A stretch of 64,000 bases of DNA from Bacteroidales bacterium (lineage in GTDB: Bacteria; Bacteroidota; Bacteroidia; Bacteroidales; UBA932). Positions 60,751 to 64,000 of the stretch are shown one piece after another. The notes beneath the pieces were generated by a model. That model was given only the letters and a program-made list of their open reading frames with translations, had not been told where the DNA came from and did not search any database. Each line of letters opens with the position of its first letter. The first letter of the stretch is position 1. Position numbers and translations under genes: made by a program. The DNA lies in NCBI GenBank assembly GCA_017428945.1, contig JAFRPW010000046.1:1-64000 (forward strand), given 5' to 3'.

Positions 60751-61065
60751 ATGGCTAAAGTAGCAACTAACAATAACTTTCAGGAGCTCATCCAGGACAG
60801 CAAACTGGTCGTCGTTGACTTCTGGGCAACCTGGTGCGGCCCCTGCCGCATGCTCTCTCCCGTCCTTGACGAGGTCGAGGAAGAAATGTCAGACAAAATC
60901 TCCGTCGTCAAGGTGAATGTGGACGATGCAGACCAGATAGCTATGCAGTACCGCATCATGAGCATCCCCACCCTCCTGTTCTTCAAGAACGGCCAGGTAG
61001 TGGACAAGACCGTGGGCGCCATGGCAAAGAACGTATTAATTGAAAAAATCAACTCAAATATCTAA
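60751..61065 (+). CDS. trxA: thioredoxin
   Basis: 104 residues. Active site WCGPC in VVDFWATWCGPCRMLSP, the cis-Pro loop SIPTLLFFKNG, and no signal peptide, so a cytosolic disulfide reductase. Own promoter at 60722. Followed 6 bases later by the porin-like gene. Confidence 0.97.
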   Translation: MAKVATNNNFQELIQDSKLVVVDFWATWCGPCRMLSPVLDEVEEEMSDKISVVKVNVDDADQIAMQYRIMSIPTLLFFKNGQVVDKTVGAMAKNVLIEKINSNI

Positions 61066-61071
61066 CCTGTT

Positions 61072-61737
61072 ATGAAGAAATTACTTGCTATCATCGCAGT
61101 CGCAATGGCTTCCGTTATGGTTGCCAATGCCCAGATCGGTATTGTCGCCGGTATCGGCTCCAGCACTACCACCATCAATGAGGAAGACCTCCTCGCCAAC
61201 CTTAACGGTGTCAATGACTATCACGTCGGTATTGCATTCAAGCTTCCCCTTCCCTTCGGTTTCGCAATCCAGCCGGAACTCACCTATCAGATCAAGGGTG
61301 CAGACCTCGGCCAGGTTGTAAATGGTGAAAAAGAGGCAGAAGCCGCAGCAGAGGAGTTCAAGTTCAATGCCGGCTTCGCAGAGCTGAACGTCGGAGTCCA
61401 GTGGGGTCTTGACCTCGTAGCATTCCGTCCTTTCGTTTTCGCAAAGCCTTTCATCGGCTACCAGCTCAATGAGGAAGAGGTGAAACAGTTCAGCGAAGAT
61501 ACTGAAAAGGCTCTTGACGGCGCAAAGAACAAACTTGAGTACGGCTTCTCCGTCGGTGCAGGTATTGACCTTCTCGAGCACTTCCAGCTCTCCGTTGAGT
61601 TCTTCAAGAACCTCGGTGACCTTTACAATGCAAACGGTGAGGTAAACGCCTCCAAGGAAGACATTCCTGACACTTCCAAGCTCACGGACCTCTCCAACTA
61701 CGGCGGTATCAAGGTCTCCCTCGGCTTCTTCTTCTAG
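61072..61737 (+). CDS. outer-membrane beta-barrel (PorT-like)
   Basis: 221 residues. Signal MKKLLAIIAVAMASVMVANAQ, then alternating strands (FKLPLPFGFAIQPELTYQI, VQWGLDLVAFRPFVFAKPF) ending in Phe (GIKVSLGFFF), the outer-membrane barrel sorting signature. A porin family / PorT-like small barrel; eight strands plausible. No specific substrate. Codon use is biased, so it may be abundant. Confidence 0.85.
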   Translation: MKKLLAIIAVAMASVMVANAQIGIVAGIGSSTTTINEEDLLANLNGVNDYHVGIAFKLPLPFGFAIQPELTYQIKGADLGQVVNGEKEAEAAAEEFKFNAGFAELNVGVQWGLDLVAFRPFVFAKPFIGYQLNEEEVKQFSEDTEKALDGAKNKLEYGFSVGAGIDLLEHFQLSVEFFKNLGDLYNANGEVNASKEDIPDTSKLTDLSNYGGIKVSLGFFF

Positions 61738-61740
61738 CAG

Positions 61741-62733
61741 ATGAACTCCAGGACGAAAGTCTCGGAAATCAAAGAGTCGCTCCATCCGTATTTAGAACGG
61801 GTGGAGCGCCTCATTGTAGACTATCTTCAGAGCGACATAGAGCTGCTGAACCAGACAAACCAGTCTCTGCGGCAAAGGCCGGGCAAGATGCTCAGACCCA
61901 TGCTGGGACTGCTCTCGGCCGGAGCGGCCGGGGGAATCAATGAAGACTCCGTACGCTTTGCCGCCGCGTCGGAACTCCTTCACAATGCCACCCTCCTGCA
62001 CGACGACGTCGTGGACGGCGCCAAGCAGAGAAGGGGCGCTCCCACGGTGGCATCCATCCTGAGCAGCCAGGCGTCGGTCCTAATCGGGGACTACTGGCTG
62101 GTAAAATGCATGCAGGTGGTGCTGTCTTCATCGGCAAAGGCTGACAGGGTGATACGCATCTTCGCAAAAACGCTTTCAGACCTTGCCGAGGGCGAGATCC
62201 TGCAGCTTCAGAAGGCAGGCGACGCCACTACCACTGAAGAGGACTACCTCAGAATCATCTATTGCAAGACGGCCTCCCTGTTCGAGGCCTCTGCGCTGGC
62301 GGCGGCAGTATCGGCCGGAGCTCCGGAAAGGGTGGAAAACGCCCTTGGCAGCTATGCCCGGAACCTTGGTCTTGCGTTCCAGATTAAGGACGATATCTTC
62401 GACTATTCGGCTCCGGAGGCCGAAGTGGGGAAACCGGTTGGTATAGACCTTCTGGAGCAGAAGATTACCCAGCCGCTTCTCTGCGCGCTGGAAAAGGCAA
62501 CTCCTCCGGAGGCGGCGGATATACGCGGGAAGGTCCGTTCCATAATGGACAATCCCGCCCTGGCCGATGAGATCCGGGCCTTCGTGCTTGAGAAAGACGG
62601 CGTTGCCCTGGCCTCCATCAAACAGGACTATTACATAGAAAAAGCCATTTCTTGCCTTGAAACCCTTTCAGATTCGCCGGAAAAATCGTATCTTGCAGAA
62701 CTTGCCCGATATGTGGGCAGCCGCACTGTCTGA
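61741..62733 (+). CDS. polyprenyl diphosphate synthase
   Basis: 330 residues. First Asp-rich motif LLHDDVVDGAKQRRGAPT and second LAFQIKDDIFDY, with RPGKMLRPML at the N-terminus. Long-chain (C40-type) trans-prenyl synthase likely supplying the menaquinone side chain (IspB-like). The holB gene overlaps by one base. Confidence 0.92.
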   Translation: MNSRTKVSEIKESLHPYLERVERLIVDYLQSDIELLNQTNQSLRQRPGKMLRPMLGLLSAGAAGGINEDSVRFAAASELLHNATLLHDDVVDGAKQRRGAPTVASILSSQASVLIGDYWLVKCMQVVLSSSAKADRVIRIFAKTLSDLAEGEILQLQKAGDATTTEEDYLRIIYCKTASLFEASALAAAVSAGAPERVENALGSYARNLGLAFQIKDDIFDYSAPEAEVGKPVGIDLLEQKITQPLLCALEKATPPEAADIRGKVRSIMDNPALADEIRAFVLEKDGVALASIKQDYYIEKAISCLETLSDSPEKSYLAELARYVGSRTV

Positions 62734-63722
62734 TGCAGAAAGTTTTCGGGAATACGGAGGTGGTTTCCGCTCTTCACTCCATGGTGGAAAGCGGGCGCGT
62801 TCCGCATGCCATCCTTTTCCATGAAGATGACGGCGCAGGGGCTTTCCCCATCGTCCTGAATTTCCTGGAAGAGTTGTACGGAGGGTCACCCAGGGTGCAG
62901 AAACTCATACATCCGGACATACATTTCGTGTTCCCCGTGGCAGGGGAGAAAAACCCGGTTTCACTGCAGTTTGCCGCCCCTTTCCGGGAGCTTGCGCTGG
63001 CAAATCCGTACTTCAAGGAGAACGAGCTTTATCAGGCAATAGGCATTGAGGGAAAGCAGGGGAATATTTCCGTCGTGGAGGCCAGGTCCATTCTTGACAG
63101 GCTGTCACTGTCAGCCGTAGAGGGCGGGTACCGGACGGTGGTGATGTACCTGCCGGAAAAGATGAACGCCGCGGCCGCGAATGCGCTTCTGAAAATGGTG
63201 GAGGAACCGCCGCAGAATACGCTTTTCGCCATGATTACGCATGCTCCGGAGAAGGTTCTCACCACCATATCGTCCAGGTGCCTGCACCTTAGGGTCATGC
63301 CCCTCACGGCAGAAGCGCAGAGGGAGGTGCACGCGGAGGAATCGGCCGCAAACACCGTCCTCCTGGACCTTTTTTACGACCTCATGCAGGCAGTGCTGAA
63401 TCACAACCTTCTTGCCGCCCTGGAAACTGGGGAGGCCATTGCGGAACTCAAGGTCAGGGAGCAGCAGAAGGCATTCTGCCGCCTTGCGTCGCAGGAACTC
63501 CGCACCATCTTCCTGCTTCAGCAGAAAATGCCCCGCCTTGCGTCAGTGCCGCCCGAAAGGGAGGAACTGCTTGCAAGGATTGCAGGCTCGGTAAAGCCGG
63601 CCTTTCCCCGCTTTGCCATGGGAAGCCTGGACCGCGCCCAGCAGCTCATAGAGCGCAATGTGAACCAGAAAATTATCTTTACCGATTTGGTAAGTCAATT
63701 ATATACCTATGGATTACGATAG
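62733..63722 (+). CDS. holB: DNA polymerase III subunit delta'
   Basis: 329 residues. Clamp-loader fold: RVPHAILFHEDDGAGAFP, where the P-loop is degenerate as expected for delta', ARSILDRLSLSAVEGGYRTV, NALLKMVEEPPQNTLF and SSRCLHLRVM. It follows the prenyl synthase with a one-base overlap and overlaps ricT by 14 bases, the order often seen before ricT-type genes. Confidence 0.9.
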   Translation: MQKVFGNTEVVSALHSMVESGRVPHAILFHEDDGAGAFPIVLNFLEELYGGSPRVQKLIHPDIHFVFPVAGEKNPVSLQFAAPFRELALANPYFKENELYQAIGIEGKQGNISVVEARSILDRLSLSAVEGGYRTVVMYLPEKMNAAAANALLKMVEEPPQNTLFAMITHAPEKVLTTISSRCLHLRVMPLTAEAQREVHAEESAANTVLLDLFYDLMQAVLNHNLLAALETGEAIAELKVREQQKAFCRLASQELRTIFLLQQKMPRLASVPPEREELLARIAGSVKPAFPRFAMGSLDRAQQLIERNVNQKIIFTDLVSQLYTYGLR

Positions 63723-64000
63723 AGAGAGTACCCATTTCGACTGTTTTCGCGGATGCAGCGTCACTGTAGACGAGGAAACCCTTGAAAAACAGATAAAATA
63801 CAGGCCCGGCTGCTGCAAGCTGGAGGTCTACGATGTGCTTAAAGGCATATCCCAGGAGCAGTGGGACAATTACTTCGAGGTGCGGTTCAAGAATACCAGG
63901 AAGGGCATTTACGTGAATGCATCGGGCCAGAGCATCAAGATGGGAGACCTTGTGGTGGTAGAGGCCGCCACTGGCCACGACCTTGGAATAGTCACCCTTG
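63709..64000 (+). CDS. ricT: RicT-like (PSP1/YaaT) protein, 5' part (cut by window end)
   Basis: The frame opens at the ATG at 63709 (MDYDRESTHFDCFRGC) and continues to the window end without a stop, giving 97 residues. The PSP1 domain pattern is clear: CCKLEVYDVLKGISQEQWDN, VRFKNTRKGIYVN, KMGDLVVVEAATGHDLGIVTL. In Bacillus, RicT works with RicA and RicF in RNase Y control; the Bacteroidota role is less clear. Overlaps holB by 14 bases. The Cys-rich N-terminus may bind an iron-sulfur cluster. Confidence 0.85.
   Translation, partial: MDYDRESTHFDCFRGCSVTVDEETLEKQIKYRPGCCKLEVYDVLKGISQEQWDNYFEVRFKNTRKGIYVNASGQSIKMGDLVVVEAATGHDLGIVTL

Overview
The window is a 64-kb stretch of a GC-rich Bacteroidales-type chromosome. 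Evidence for this: Bacteroidota -7 promoter boxes (TAnnTTTG) before many genes; the subunit order atpD-atpC-atpB-atpE-atpF-atpH-atpA-atpG; a subtilisin with a type IX secretion C-terminal domain; many short lipoproteins; a DUF2723 membrane protein; a fused DAHP synthase/chorismate mutase; and MalQ with starch-binding modules. I cannot name the genus. The sequence starts inside a 5S rRNA gene and ends inside ricT.

Layout. 0-1.4 kb: 5S rRNA 3' part, then two AT-rich lipoprotein genes bracketed by a second, truncated copy of the 5S 3' end plus terminator. 1.4-7.9 kb: enolase, a secreted subtilisin whose start codon lies inside eno, and a minus-strand redox pair (Tat-type aldo/keto reductase and membrane polyferredoxin). 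7.9-14.1 kb: frr, three aromatic amino acid genes, lpxK and a lipoprotein esterase. 14.2-15.7 kb: an AT-rich toxin-antitoxin-like operon (helix-turn-helix plus MNT nucleotidyltransferase fusion, HepT, and a 51-residue ORF). 15.7-21 kb: dusB, a lipoprotein, a 37-residue ORF, then rplM-rpsI-rpsB-tsf. 21-30 kb: accessory lipoproteins including a broken one, two paralogous secreted proteins, a GH51 arabinofuranosidase, Hsp20, a peptidase-E/ATP-grasp fusion, a nitroreductase and an SDR. 30-37 kb: the complete F1Fo ATP synthase operon. 37-45 kb: YitT, HAD phosphatase, MFS and MATE transporters, rsgA, malQ. 44.8-51 kb: yciH, a DUF4271 protein, hemD, rnpA, yidD, menG/ubiE, DUF2723 protein. 51-64 kb: lipoprotein, methyltransferase, pgk, lgt, a TolC/MFP/RND efflux operon, a PII-like protein, trxA, a porin-like barrel, a polyprenyl synthase, holB, ricT.

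The strongest unusual signal is two families of short palindromic repeats lying between genes and also, in frame, inside conserved genes. Family A has a core of ATTCCCGG - short TCAAG-type loop - CCGGGAAT. It lies inside atpB, atpG, the DUF2723 gene, the polyferredoxin and the aldo/keto reductase. Family B has hairpins with GTCC/GGAC arms and an AAAAACG core, usually in tandem about 50 bp apart. It lies inside atpG and the MATE gene, downstream of several genes, and as three tandem hairpins before atpD. Inside genes the copies sit in linkers or loops, which resembles the protein-coding palindromic elements known from Rickettsia. atpG carries both families.

Other points: about eight genes have a -7 box only 4-8 nt before ATG, suggesting leaderless or near-leaderless transcripts; several promoter pairs are divergent; and a sigma-54-like site precedes hsp20. 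All functional calls are from reading sequence; no database search was run.
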